From DASXRU01 sp039933315 (GTDB lineage: Bacteria > Acidobacteriota > Blastocatellia > Pyrinomonadales > Pyrinomonadaceae), in the NCBI GenBank assembly GCA_039933315.1, contig JBDTOI010000043.1, positions 1 through 26,592 of the forward strand: a DNA stretch of 26,592 nucleotides, read 5' to 3'. Shown here in pieces: positions 1 to 6,618 of the stretch. The notes below the pieces were generated by a model, which was given only the letters and a program-made list of their open reading frames with translations, ran no database searches and was not told the origin of the DNA. Each line of letters starts with the position of its first letter. Position 1 is the first letter of the stretch. A program made the position numbers and the translations under genes.

Positions 1-76
1 TGGTGAGTTCGACCACCTGGGCGTCGAATTCGAGCAGGTGCGAATCTTTATAGTAAAGGCGCTCGGTCATGGGCAT
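1..76 (-). CDS. Alanyl-tRNA editing protein (AlaX-like), N-terminal fragment
   Basis: This is the first 25 codons of a gene that runs off the left edge. The minus strand reads MPMTERLYYKDSHLLEFDAQ and continues to the edge. This opening (TERLYY.DS.LLEF.A.V) is typical of stand-alone alanyl-tRNA editing proteins, which hydrolyse mischarged Ser- or Gly-tRNA(Ala) in the cytoplasm. Two in-frame ATGs exist, at 76 and 70; neither has a clear Shine-Dalgarno. The zinc-binding editing motifs would lie outside the window, so the call rests on the N-terminus alone. It could also be the N-terminus of another member of the alanyl-tRNA synthetase-related superfamily. Confidence 0.65.
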   Translation of the reverse strand, partial: MPMTERLYYKDSHLLEFDAQVVELT

Positions 77-174
77 GTTGAGTAGTTAGTATAGGTGAAA
101 TTTCCACTTTTTCGGCAAAGTGAGTCAACAGCGCTTTAGTCCATCATAGCCCGGAACGCGTCGCTGCCTTAACC

Positions 175-297
175 ACCCACCCGCTACCGCGTGGTGGTAC
201 TGACCTCATCGGTCTCGGCAGGAGTAATCGGCAAGGTTGCAGAAGCACTTACCGGCGTGTCAATGAGGTCAGTACCACCACGCGGTAGCGGGTGGGT
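175..297. repeat. 35-bp perfect inverted repeat (GCGGTAGCGGG family)
   Basis: The arms at 175-209 and 263-297 are exact reverse complements over 35 bases, separated by 53 bases. The right arm contains GTCAGTACCACC followed by GCGGTAGCGGGTGGGT. The same core (GTCAGAACCGCC, GCGGTAGCGGGCGGG) forms the ends of the two larger repeats at 3316 and 5013, so all three belong to one dispersed family. The element sits between divergent genes in a gene-free stretch (77-415) that otherwise holds only the promoter at 345-372. The GTAG-containing arm recalls REP-type palindromes; that link is inference. Confidence 0.9.
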
Positions 298-344
298 CTC
301 ACATTGGCGGACACTCGAGAATGGTCCCTGTGGTCCTGTCAACT

Positions 345-372
345 TTGACACGGTTCCAAACTAACAGATAAT
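345..372 (+). promoter_or_regulatory. Sigma-70-type promoter for the M61 peptidase
   Basis: TTGACA at 345-350 is an exact -35 consensus. GATAAT at 367-372 matches the -10 consensus at five of six positions with a 16-base spacer. The predicted transcript starts near 379 and gives a leader of about 37 bases before the ATG at 416. GGAG at 402-405 is a likely ribosome binding site. Confidence 0.6.
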
Positions 373-415
373 TGCGAGATATCCCGACTGCTATTTTTAT
401 CGGAGTAATGAAGCT

Positions 416-2314
416 ATGAATTCACTTTCGCGCATTTCTCGAATTCGCCTGTGCCTGGGTGTCTGCCTGTTTCTTTTGCTGGGCGGAATAGTATCGGCCC
501 AGGATCAGTCCCTGCGCTCGATCACTTATCGCCTCTCCATGACGCGCCCGCACTCGCATCTGTTTGAAGTGAAGATCGAAGTCGAGACCCCGGCCGATTT
601 TGCGGGAGGTGCAATCGATTTCCAGATGCCGAAATGGTCGCCCGGACGCTATGCAGTCTTCGATTTTGCCAAGAACGTGCAGGAGTTTCAGGCGGCTGCG
701 GGGATCTGTCCGGCGAAATCCCGATGTGATATGGCTATGCGGCCGGCTATTAGAGTAGACGACCAGACATGGCGCGTGCCCTTGATGAATAGCAGCAGCC
801 TGACGATTAGCTACAAGGTCTTTGGCGACGATCTATCCGGCACGTTTTCGCAGCTGAATGCCCGGCACGCAAACTTTAACGGCGGCACTATCTTTATGTA
901 CGTGGTTAATCACAAACAGGATCCAGTCATCCTCGCCATCGATCCGCCGAAAGACTGGCGCATTGTCAACGGGCTCACGGACCGCCCGGATCAACGGGAA
1001 TGGCAGTTTCCCAATTACGATGTTCTGATCGACACCGCGACTGAGATCGCGCCGGATTGGACCGAAGATACTTTCAAAGTAGATGGCAAAACCTACCGGG
1101 TCATTGTGCACTCGCTGGGCAATGAAGGCGGGAAACGCCCGGCGCTGGTTCGAGATCTGGAGCGAATAGTGCGGGCCGAGAACGCCATGTGGGGGCCGCC
1201 GGAATTCGACTCGTACACCTTTCTCCTGCACTTTGCCGCGGACGATCGTTCGGGCGACGGCATGGAGCATTTGAATTCGACGCAGATCATCATGCCCGGC
1301 ACGCTGGCTGAGCCAGGTACTTATGAAGAGATGCTGGATGCCGCGTCGCATGAGTTCTTTCACGTCTGGAATGTGAAGCGGCTGCGACCACTTGAGTTGG
1401 GTCCATGGGATTTTACTCGTCCGGCTAACACGCGCGGGCTCTGGATCGCGGAAGGCTTTACCAACTACTACGGCCACCTGATGCTGCGACGCGCAGGTAT
1501 CTGGGACGAGGCGCGATTTCTGCAGCGCGAGAGCGAAACGATCACCGCCATCGAGAACGCGCCGGGCAGTCGCTTGATGAGCGCGGAAGAATCATCGTTG
1601 TCGGCGCCGTTCATCGACGATGCGCCCCACGCGCAACGTACTAATCTGGCTAACACCGCCATCAGTTATTACCCGAAAGGTGAATTGCTGGCATTCGTGC
1701 TGGATTTACTGATCCGTGGTAAGTCAGACGGCAGGGTTTCGCTCGACGACGTGATGCGCCGCATGTACCAGGAGTTTTATTTGCAGAGTCCGAACAATAG
1801 TTACTACCTGCGCGGGCGCGGCTACAAAACGGAAGAGTTTGAGCGAGTGGCGGCGACAGTTGCGGGGCTGGATCTGAGTGACTTTTTCAAGCGCCATGTT
1901 CGTGGCGTCGAAGTCCCGCCGTACGATGCGGCACTCGCTTACGTTGGGTTGAAGTTGATCAGGGAACCGGCGAGCGCGCGCTATGATGCCGGTATTTCAC
2001 TCGAGCGGGCAGATCAAAGCAGCATGACGATTGCGGTCATTCGGCCCGGATCGGCGGCGGAGAATGCCGGCCTGCAAGTTGGCGATATCATCGTTTCTAT
2101 CGGGGGTACGAGTGTTACGCGCGAGAGCTGGATCAACACGTTGAGTCGCTATCGCGAGGGAGAGCGAGTGAGCTTAACGCTGCGCCGGAATAGGGACACA
2201 ATGCAAACGTCGCTCACGATTGGCCAGCCGGAGCATATTGAATTTCGCATCGAAGAGATGAAGGATGCGCCGCCGGAAGCCAGGGCTTTGCGGGCGGCCT
2301 GGCTGAAGGGCTAA
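416..2314 (+). CDS. Secreted M61 family metallopeptidase with PDZ domain
   Basis: A 632-residue zinc aminopeptidase of the M61 (glycyl aminopeptidase) family. Residues 1-28 form a signal peptide (hydrophobic LCLGVCLFLLLGG, likely cleavage after VSA), so it acts outside the cytoplasm, probably in the periplasm. An N-terminal beta domain is followed by the catalytic domain with H312-E313-x-x-H316 in SHEFFHVWNVKRLRP, the full M61 signature. The third zinc ligand is probably the Glu of WIAEGFTNYY, about 30 residues on. A GMEHLNST motif before HExxH is also family-typical. A PDZ domain occupies about 505-600 (GSAAENAGLQVGDIIVSIGG). Length fits full-length members. It has its own promoter and a GGAG ribosome site. 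Physiological substrate is unknown. Confidence 0.92.
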   Translation: MNSLSRISRIRLCLGVCLFLLLGGIVSAQDQSLRSITYRLSMTRPHSHLFEVKIEVETPADFAGGAIDFQMPKWSPGRYAVFDFAKNVQEFQAAAGICPAKSRCDMAMRPAIRVDDQTWRVPLMNSSSLTISYKVFGDDLSGTFSQLNARHANFNGGTIFMYVVNHKQDPVILAIDPPKDWRIVNGLTDRPDQREWQFPNYDVLIDTATEIAPDWTEDTFKVDGKTYRVIVHSLGNEGGKRPALVRDLERIVRAENAMWGPPEFDSYTFLLHFAADDRSGDGMEHLNSTQIIMPGTLAEPGTYEEMLDAASHEFFHVWNVKRLRPLELGPWDFTRPANTRGLWIAEGFTNYYGHLMLRRAGIWDEARFLQRESETITAIENAPGSRLMSAEESSLSAPFIDDAPHAQRTNLANTAISYYPKGELLAFVLDLLIRGKSDGRVSLDDVMRRMYQEFYLQSPNNSYYLRGRGYKTEEFERVAATVAGLDLSDFFKRHVRGVEVPPYDAALAYVGLKLIREPASARYDAGISLERADQSSMTIAVIRPGSAAENAGLQVGDIIVSIGGTSVTRESWINTLSRYREGERVSLTLRRNRDTMQTSLTIGQPEHIEFRIEEMKDAPPEARALRAAWLKG

Positions 2315-2322
2315 GCCGAATT

Positions 2323-2405
2323 CGGATTGCAGATTACAGATTGCGGATTCTCAACCATTTGTGGTTGTTAGATTCTCTTTCAAATCAATCCGCAATCCGT
2401 AATCC
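2323..2405. repeat. Word-repeat inverted repeat between convergent genes, possible bidirectional terminator
   Basis: The 102-base gap between convergent genes holds GGATTGC/GATTGCGGATT words at 2323-2349, matched by their reverse complement (AATCCGCAATCC and flanks) at 2386-2405. TTACAGATTGCGGATT at 2334-2349 pairs with all but one base of the right arm. Inside the loop lies a second small hairpin, CAACCA-tttg-TGGTTG (2352-2367), giving a branched structure. It could end transcription from both sides, but there is no good T-run. It belongs to the same GGATTGCGG word family seen in the microcompartment operon. Confidence 0.65.
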
Positions 2406-2416
2406 ACATGCCGAAA

Positions 2417-3313
2417 TCACGGAACGATTACTTCGATGGTTTCAGGTGCAATCTCAAAAGTCATGGGAGTGGTTCCGATAACCTCGCCGTCAACCTGCAC
2501 TGGAGCTTCACCGGTGGCGCGGGCTTGAGTCGCGTACAGATAACGAACCCCTGGCGTGCCAACCTTAACCCGTCCCATCATCACTTTGCTCAAGAGATAA
2601 AGATAGTGGGCCCTGCTAATCGTATCTATGACCAGAATCTCAAACTCCGGTTTATCAATCCGGGCGTTCGGCGTTAGGACCAGCCCGCCACCGTAACTGG
2701 CCGCGTTGGCCATACAGGCAAAAGTCGCGGGAAATCTTTGCCCCCCTACTTCCAACGTGAACGAAACAAGATTCCAGCGGAGCAGGAACCCCAGGCCTGA
2801 ATAATAAAAGGCGCCTTTGCCTAACAGCCGCTTCAAACCGGGTTTGACTGCCCCCGCGACAGAAGCATCGACGCCGACTCCGGCCATCAGAAGAAAATAT
2901 CTCTTAACTCCATTCGCTTCATCAGTGGCGCAACCGATGTGCACACGCCGCGTCCGGTTGGCAACAATTGCCTGGACTGCGAGTTTCAACTTGAATGGCA
3001 ACTTCAGATCGAGAGCCAGAACATTCGCTGTTCCGCGCGGCCAGATTGCGAGTCGCGCGTTCGTTCCCACTAAACCTTGCAGCGCTTCATTAATCGTCCC
3101 ATCGCCGCCGGAAACGATCACGTCCGTCGCGCCGCCGGCAGCCGCCTGGGCCGCCAAGCGTGTTGCATGACCAGGCTCTTCGGTGTTCATGAGTTCGACC
3201 GGGAGATTGTGCGATTCGAGTGATTCGCAAAAACGGGCAATCTCCGCGGCGCGATGAGATCCGCCGCGACCTGCATTGGGATTTGCGATGAGGACGACTT
3301 TGCGCTGCTCCAT
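2417..3313 (-). CDS. Diacylglycerol kinase family lipid kinase (YegS/DgkB-like)
   Basis: A 298-residue cytosolic or peripheral-membrane lipid kinase. The N-terminus has the nucleotide-binding IANPNAGRGGS, and VSGGDGTINEALQGL carries the invariant GGDGT motif (residues 69-73) that binds ATP phosphates. The C-terminal beta-rich domain includes VQVDGEVIG, the usual D-G-E region. The family phosphorylates diacylglycerol or related lipids; the exact substrate cannot be read from sequence. The ATG lies only two bases from the 165-bp palindromic repeat at 3316-3480 and no Shine-Dalgarno is seen, so the leader is made of the repeat. It lies downstream of IMP dehydrogenase on the same strand and may be co-transcribed through the repeat. 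Confidence 0.9.
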   Translation of the reverse strand: MEQRKVVLIANPNAGRGGSHRAAEIARFCESLESHNLPVELMNTEEPGHATRLAAQAAAGGATDVIVSGGDGTINEALQGLVGTNARLAIWPRGTANVLALDLKLPFKLKLAVQAIVANRTRRVHIGCATDEANGVKRYFLLMAGVGVDASVAGAVKPGLKRLLGKGAFYYSGLGFLLRWNLVSFTLEVGGQRFPATFACMANAASYGGGLVLTPNARIDKPEFEILVIDTISRAHYLYLLSKVMMGRVKVGTPGVRYLYATQARATGEAPVQVDGEVIGTTPMTFEIAPETIEVIVP

Positions 3314-3315
3314 GC

Positions 3316-3480
3316 TTGTCAGAACCGCCGGCGGTAGCGGGCGGGCCTGGTGATTGCGGAATACTGAATTCGGATTGCGGATTCAGGAACGATTATCTTT
3401 ATTCCGCTACCGGCATTCCGCATTCCGCATTCCCCATTCCGCAATCAAAGGGCAGGCCCGCTACCGCAGGCGGTTCTGAC
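3316..3480. repeat. 165-bp palindromic repeat, copy A
   Basis: Terminal inverted repeats of about 30 bases (GTCAGAACCGCC, GCGGTAGCGGGC at the left; the complement GCCCGCTACCGC, GGCGGTTCTGAC at the right) enclose a second, inner inverted repeat: TGATTGCGGAAT at 3350-3361 pairs with ATTCCGCAATCA at 3436-3447. The inner part is made of GGATTGCGG/CATTCCGC words. Copy B at 5013-5177 has the same length and differs at five positions. No coding capacity is evident. It separates IMP dehydrogenase from the lipid kinase. Confidence 0.95.
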
Positions 3481-3519
3481 TTTTACGCGTGCCCTCAGGT
3501 GATGGCGGTCTTAACCTGT

Positions 3520-4986
3520 TCACTCCAGCCGGTAGTTTGGCGCTTCCTTGGTTATGATTACGTCGTGCACGTGAGACTCGCGCAGGCCCGCAGAGGTGAT
3601 GCGTATGAAGCGCGTGTTTTCCTGAAACTCTTTGATGTTGCGGCAACCCGTGTACCCCATGCCGGAACGCAACCCGCCCACCAGCTGGGTAGCCATTTCC
3701 GCCACCGTGCCTTTGTAAGCGACGCGGCCCTCAATGCCTTCGGGAACAAGTTTCGATTCCAGGTCCGTAAGTTCCTGGGCGTAGCGATCGCGCGAGCCTT
3801 CGCGCATGGCTCCGATTGATCCCATGCCGCGGTAGGTTTTGAATGAGCGGCCCTGGAAGAGGATGACTTCACCCGGCGCTTCTTCCGTTCCGGCAAACAG
3901 CGAGCCGATCATTACCACATCGGCTCCGGCGGCAATCGCCTTGGCCACGTCCCCGGAAAATTTCACGCCCCCATCGGAGATGATCGGCACGCCACTGTTG
4001 CGCGCCGCCTTAACACACGATTGAATGGCGGTAACCTGCGGCACACCGGCCCCGGTGACGACGCGCGTGGTGCAAATTGATCCGGGGCCGATACCGACTT
4101 TGACGGCGTCCACTCCAGCATCAATCAACTCGCTCGTACCCTCAGCGGTGCCAACGTTACCGGCTATCAGTTGAGTCTTCGGGTGGCGACTTTTGATTTG
4201 CCGCACGGCTTCAATGACTCGCAAAGAGTGCCCATGCGCCGTGTCTACTACCAGGCAGTCAACGCGTGCCTGAACCAACTGGTCCGCACGTTCGACAAAA
4301 TCTCCGGTGGCGCCAATCGCCGCTGCGACCCGCAGGCGGCCCAAATCATCCTTCGCCGCGGTGGGGTATTTGATGGCTTTCTGGATGTCTTTTACGGTGA
4401 TTAATCCCTTGATGCGCTTGTCATCATCAACGACGAGAAGCTTTTCGATGCGGTGCTTCTGCAACACTGCTTTGGCCTGCTCGAGCGTAGTGCCGACAGG
4501 AACACTCACCAGCGGTTGCTTGGTCATCACTTCCGCGACTGGAATGTCGAAACGCGTCTCGAAACGGAGATCGCGATTGGTGATGATGCCGACGAGATGC
4601 CCGTCTTCATCAACGACGGGCACGCCGCTGATGTGATAACTCTCCATTACATCGAGGGCTTCGCGCACCGGTCGATCGGGTCGAATGGTCACGGGATCGA
4701 CAATCATGCCGGACTCCGAGCGCTTTACCTTGTCAACTTCTTCTGCCTGCCGCTCGATACTCAGGTTCTTGTGTATGACCCCGATGCCACCCTGCTGGGC
4801 GATGGCGATAGCCAGGGCGGCTTCGGTCACCGTGTCCATGGCCGAAGAGCAAAGTGGGATCTGCAGCCGTATGCCGCGCGTAAACTGGGTTGAGGTGTCG
4901 GTCTCAGCCGGTAGCACGTCGGAACGGGCCGGCAACAGCAACACATCGTCGAATGTTAGACCTTCAATAATATCGGAAGTGATCAT
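3520..4986 (-). CDS. guaB: IMP dehydrogenase
   Basis: A 488-residue enzyme that oxidises IMP to XMP with NAD+, the committed step of GMP synthesis in the cytosol. The TIM-barrel domain is interrupted at about residues 95-205 by a pair of CBS domains, which normally bind regulatory adenine nucleotides. The catalytic loop is GPGSICTTRVVTGAG with the nucleophile Cys305. The N-terminal TFDDVLLLPA, the GNVGT segment and the flap MREGSRDRY are all present. Length is normal for bacterial GuaB. An AAGGAG sits 14 bases before the ATG, farther than usual. The gene is bracketed by near-identical repeats (3316-3480 and 5013-5177). No purine riboswitch was recognised upstream. Confidence 0.97.
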   Translation of the reverse strand: MITSDIIEGLTFDDVLLLPARSDVLPAETDTSTQFTRGIRLQIPLCSSAMDTVTEAALAIAIAQQGGIGVIHKNLSIERQAEEVDKVKRSESGMIVDPVTIRPDRPVREALDVMESYHISGVPVVDEDGHLVGIITNRDLRFETRFDIPVAEVMTKQPLVSVPVGTTLEQAKAVLQKHRIEKLLVVDDDKRIKGLITVKDIQKAIKYPTAAKDDLGRLRVAAAIGATGDFVERADQLVQARVDCLVVDTAHGHSLRVIEAVRQIKSRHPKTQLIAGNVGTAEGTSELIDAGVDAVKVGIGPGSICTTRVVTGAGVPQVTAIQSCVKAARNSGVPIISDGGVKFSGDVAKAIAAGADVVMIGSLFAGTEEAPGEVILFQGRSFKTYRGMGSIGAMREGSRDRYAQELTDLESKLVPEGIEGRVAYKGTVAEMATQLVGGLRSGMGYTGCRNIKEFQENTRFIRITSAGLRESHVHDVIITKEAPNYRLE

Positions 4987-5012
4987 GTCTGGTTAAATGA
5001 CTCCTTGGTAGT

Positions 5013-5177
5013 TTGTCAGAACCGCCGGCGGTAGCGGGCGGGCCTGGTGATTGCGGAATACTGAATTCGGATTGCGGATTCAAGAACGATTATCTTTATT
5101 CCTCTACCGGCATTCCCCATTCCGCATTCCCCATTCCGCAATCAAAGGGCCCGCCCGCTACCGCAGGCGGTTCTGAC
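5013..5177. repeat. 165-bp palindromic repeat, copy B
   Basis: Second copy of the element at 3316-3480, in the same orientation, five differences over 165 bases. Its right end reads GCCCGCCCGCTACC where copy A reads GCAGGCCCGCTACC, so the terminal arms pair better here than in copy A. It lies in the 293-base gap between the RodZ-like gene and IMP dehydrogenase, ending 27 bases before the IMP dehydrogenase start codon. The rest of that gap holds the terminator at 5218-5250. Confidence 0.95.
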
Positions 5178-5217
5178 AGAAAGTGAATAAGAATTACGCT
5201 CAAGATTAAGTGACAGC

Positions 5218-5250
5218 ATAAAACAAAAATGCCCGCAGTTCTAAGCGGGC
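5218..5250 (-). terminator. Rho-independent terminator of the RodZ-like gene
   Basis: On the minus strand a GCCCGC stem, 8-base loop and GCGGGC (5231-5250) is followed by ATTTTTGTTTTA (complement of 5219-5230). It lies about 30 bases after the stop codon of the gene at 5280-5810 and would insulate IMP dehydrogenase from it. Confidence 0.82.
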
Positions 5251-5279
5251 GTGGAGAAATGCCTGGTTTGAATTGCCAA

Positions 5280-5810
5280 CTAGCAGTGTGAGCTATCCTC
5301 CCCTGGCAATAACAGATTTTGACCCTCCCGGCCTTTTACTACACATCCTGCGATGGAGGCGGTGTTGAGTTTTACGCTGCGCCCAGGGGTGCTGCTTCCT
5401 CTGGGCGCGGTGCGGCGCTGATACCAGTGTAATGCCGCGTAGGCGCCCAGCGAGAGAACTCCCAAAATAATAATGGCCAATAATAAGGTAACGAAGGGCG
5501 ACCGAGACGAACTGGCATCGGTATAAACCAGTGACTTGGGTAGCGTGGTGGGCTCCTCCGCTGGTTCTCCCTTTTGGCGCAAGGTAGTGGCGTAGGCTTC
5601 AATCGCTTCCTTTTCGTCATAGCCGATGTACCTGGCGTAGGATTTAATGAAACTGCGATTGAAGATGCCCCCGGGGAGTCGTTTGTAATCATCGGTCTCG
5701 ATCGCTTCCAGATAGCGCATGGAGATGCGTGTCTGCTCGGAAATGTCGCGCAGAGAAATACCCCGTTCCTCGCGGGCGAGCCGCAACTTCTCTCCGATAG
5801 TGATGGCCAT
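5280..5810 (-). CDS. RodZ-like helix-turn-helix membrane protein
   Basis: About 176 residues from the ATG at 5810 (a TTG two codons earlier is possible). Residues 3-70 form a Cro/CI-type HTH of the RodZ kind (IGEKLRLAREERGISLRDIS, then RISMRYLEAIE, LPGGIFNRSFIKSYARYIG). A single membrane helix follows at about 108-132 (FVTLLLAIIILGVLSLGAYA). The C-terminal tail is short and lacks the DUF4115 beta domain of full-length RodZ. RodZ links MreB to the cell-wall elongation machinery; whether this short form does so is uncertain. It has a strong promoter at 5949-5977 and a clear terminator, so it is probably monocistronic, with a leader of about 130 bases. Confidence 0.8.
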   Translation of the reverse strand: MAITIGEKLRLAREERGISLRDISEQTRISMRYLEAIETDDYKRLPGGIFNRSFIKSYARYIGYDEKEAIEAYATTLRQKGEPAEEPTTLPKSLVYTDASSSRSPFVTLLLAIIILGVLSLGAYAALHWYQRRTAPRGSSTPGRSVKLNTASIAGCVVKGREGQNLLLPGEDSSHC

Positions 5811-5948
5811 CTCCAAACGAGCCGGCTCTTCGATGATATTGATAGTGCAACCACTTTGCGAGGTAACACCGGCCAGGAAACTCCCACTCGATCCCTTGCC
5901 GTAGCCCGGGCGCCGTCAACTCAAAGCAACGCAGGCTGCTTGGGCCGC

Positions 5949-5977
5949 AATATAACTTGCGCTTGTAAAAGTGTCAA
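5949..5977 (-). promoter_or_regulatory. Strong sigma-70-type promoter, minus strand
   Basis: On the minus strand, TTGACA (complement of 5972-5977), a 17-base spacer and TATATT (complement of 5949-5954). This is a near-consensus promoter. It drives the RodZ-like gene and lies back to back with the microcompartment operon. Confidence 0.78.
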
Positions 5978-5996
5978 ACTTTTGTGTCTGCAAAAG
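5967..5996. promoter_or_regulatory. Candidate operator: AAAAGT/ACTTTT palindrome over the minus-strand -35
   Basis: AAAAGT (5967-5972), 5 bases, ACTTTT (5978-5983) form an inverted repeat whose centre is the -35 box of the minus promoter. A third half site, CAAAAG (5991-5996), follows. A dimeric regulator bound here could control the RodZ-like gene and possibly the divergent microcompartment operon. The regulator is unknown; the symmetry could also be chance. Confidence 0.35.
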
Positions 5997-6009
5997 GTTG
6001 CGCCCTCTC

Positions 6010-6038
6010 TTGATTCTTGCCGCAGGCGGTGATAGCTT
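6010..6038 (+). promoter_or_regulatory. Weak candidate promoter for the microcompartment operon
   Basis: TTGATT at 6010-6015, 17 bases, TAGCTT at 6033-6038. The -35 is reasonable, the -10 matches only three of six. It is the best match I find between the minus-strand promoter and the BMC-H start at 6106. Confidence 0.28.
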
Positions 6039-6105
6039 GAGGTCGTTCACAAAAAACAGAACAGTCGCTTTTAACTTCTACAACCAAAAAGTGAGGGCCG
6101 AAGAG

Positions 6106-6504
6106 ATGTCTCTTGAAGCATTAGGAATGGTCGAGACTAAGGGCTTCGTTGGCGCGGTGGAAGCCGCCGATGCGATGGTCAAGGCCGCCAACGTTCAACT
6201 ATTAGGAAAAGAGTACATTGGCGCCGGCTATGTAACCATTTTTGTTCGCGGTGATGTGGGCGCGGTCAAGGCTGCCACGGATGCCGGCGCGGCCGCCGCG
6301 CGGCGCGTTGGTGAGCTGGTGAGTGTGCATGTAATTCCGCGTCCCCATGCCGAAGTGGAGCGGGTGCTCCCCGTGAACGGTCGCACAGGGCTTAGTCCCG
6401 ATGAGCGTGCTCTCCAGGGTGGCGCGCGCGGCCAGTTGGGGCAGGGTGAAGGACGAGCAATTCAGGCCGGATCGCGCGATACCAGCCGCGAAAGAACGAA
6501 GTAG
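6106..6504 (+). CDS. BMC-H hexameric microcompartment shell protein, copy 1
   Basis: 132 residues from ATG 6106 (MSLEALGMVETKGFVGAVEA), the usual start of PduA/EutM/CcmK proteins; an upstream in-frame start would add 45 unrelated residues. It forms flat hexamers tiling the facets of a proteinaceous microcompartment. Family marks are VEAADAMVKAANV, the pore loop YIGAGYV (residues 37-43), FVRGDVGAVKAATDAGAAAA and HVIPRPHAEVERVLP. The pore loop has Ala where PduA has Ser. A polar, Gly/Arg-rich tail of about 40 residues follows the domain and is longer than in PduA. This is the first gene of the operon; the next gene starts 114 bases on. Confidence 0.95.
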   Translation: MSLEALGMVETKGFVGAVEAADAMVKAANVQLLGKEYIGAGYVTIFVRGDVGAVKAATDAGAAAARRVGELVSVHVIPRPHAEVERVLPVNGRTGLSPDERALQGGARGQLGQGEGRAIQAGSRDTSRERTK

Positions 6505-6507
6505 GGG

Positions 6508-6609
6508 CATTGCCGATTTCCGATTTGCGTGGCAGCGAAAGTCTTCAGTCAAATCTGAACTCTTGATCGGCGCTCGAAAATTGGCAATCGGCAATTGGCA
6601 ATCGGCAAT
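6508..6609. repeat. Word-repeat inverted repeat between BMC-H and aldehyde dehydrogenase
   Basis: CATTGCCGATT at 6508-6518 is complemented by AATCGGCAATG at 6600-6610. The right side is a run of GGCAATC/GGCAATT words (6582-6609), and the left side carries diverged copies (TTCCGATTTGC). The right arm stops at GGAG, the likely ribosome site of the dehydrogenase, so folding of the spacer could affect access to it. Confidence 0.6.
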
Positions 6610-6618
6610 GGAGCTCGT

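Noticed and set aside
175..297. CRISPR-like repeat unit
   Set aside because: Only two arms, inverted rather than direct, with one spacer; no array or cas genes.
833..1477. 214-residue minus-strand ORF opposite the M61 peptidase
   Set aside because: No recognisable motif and wholly inside the M61 gene with its intact HExxH signature.
3316..5177. Insertion sequence or composite transposon around guaB
   Set aside because: No transposase in or between the repeats, and the enclosed DNA is a normal housekeeping gene; kept as a repeat pair only.
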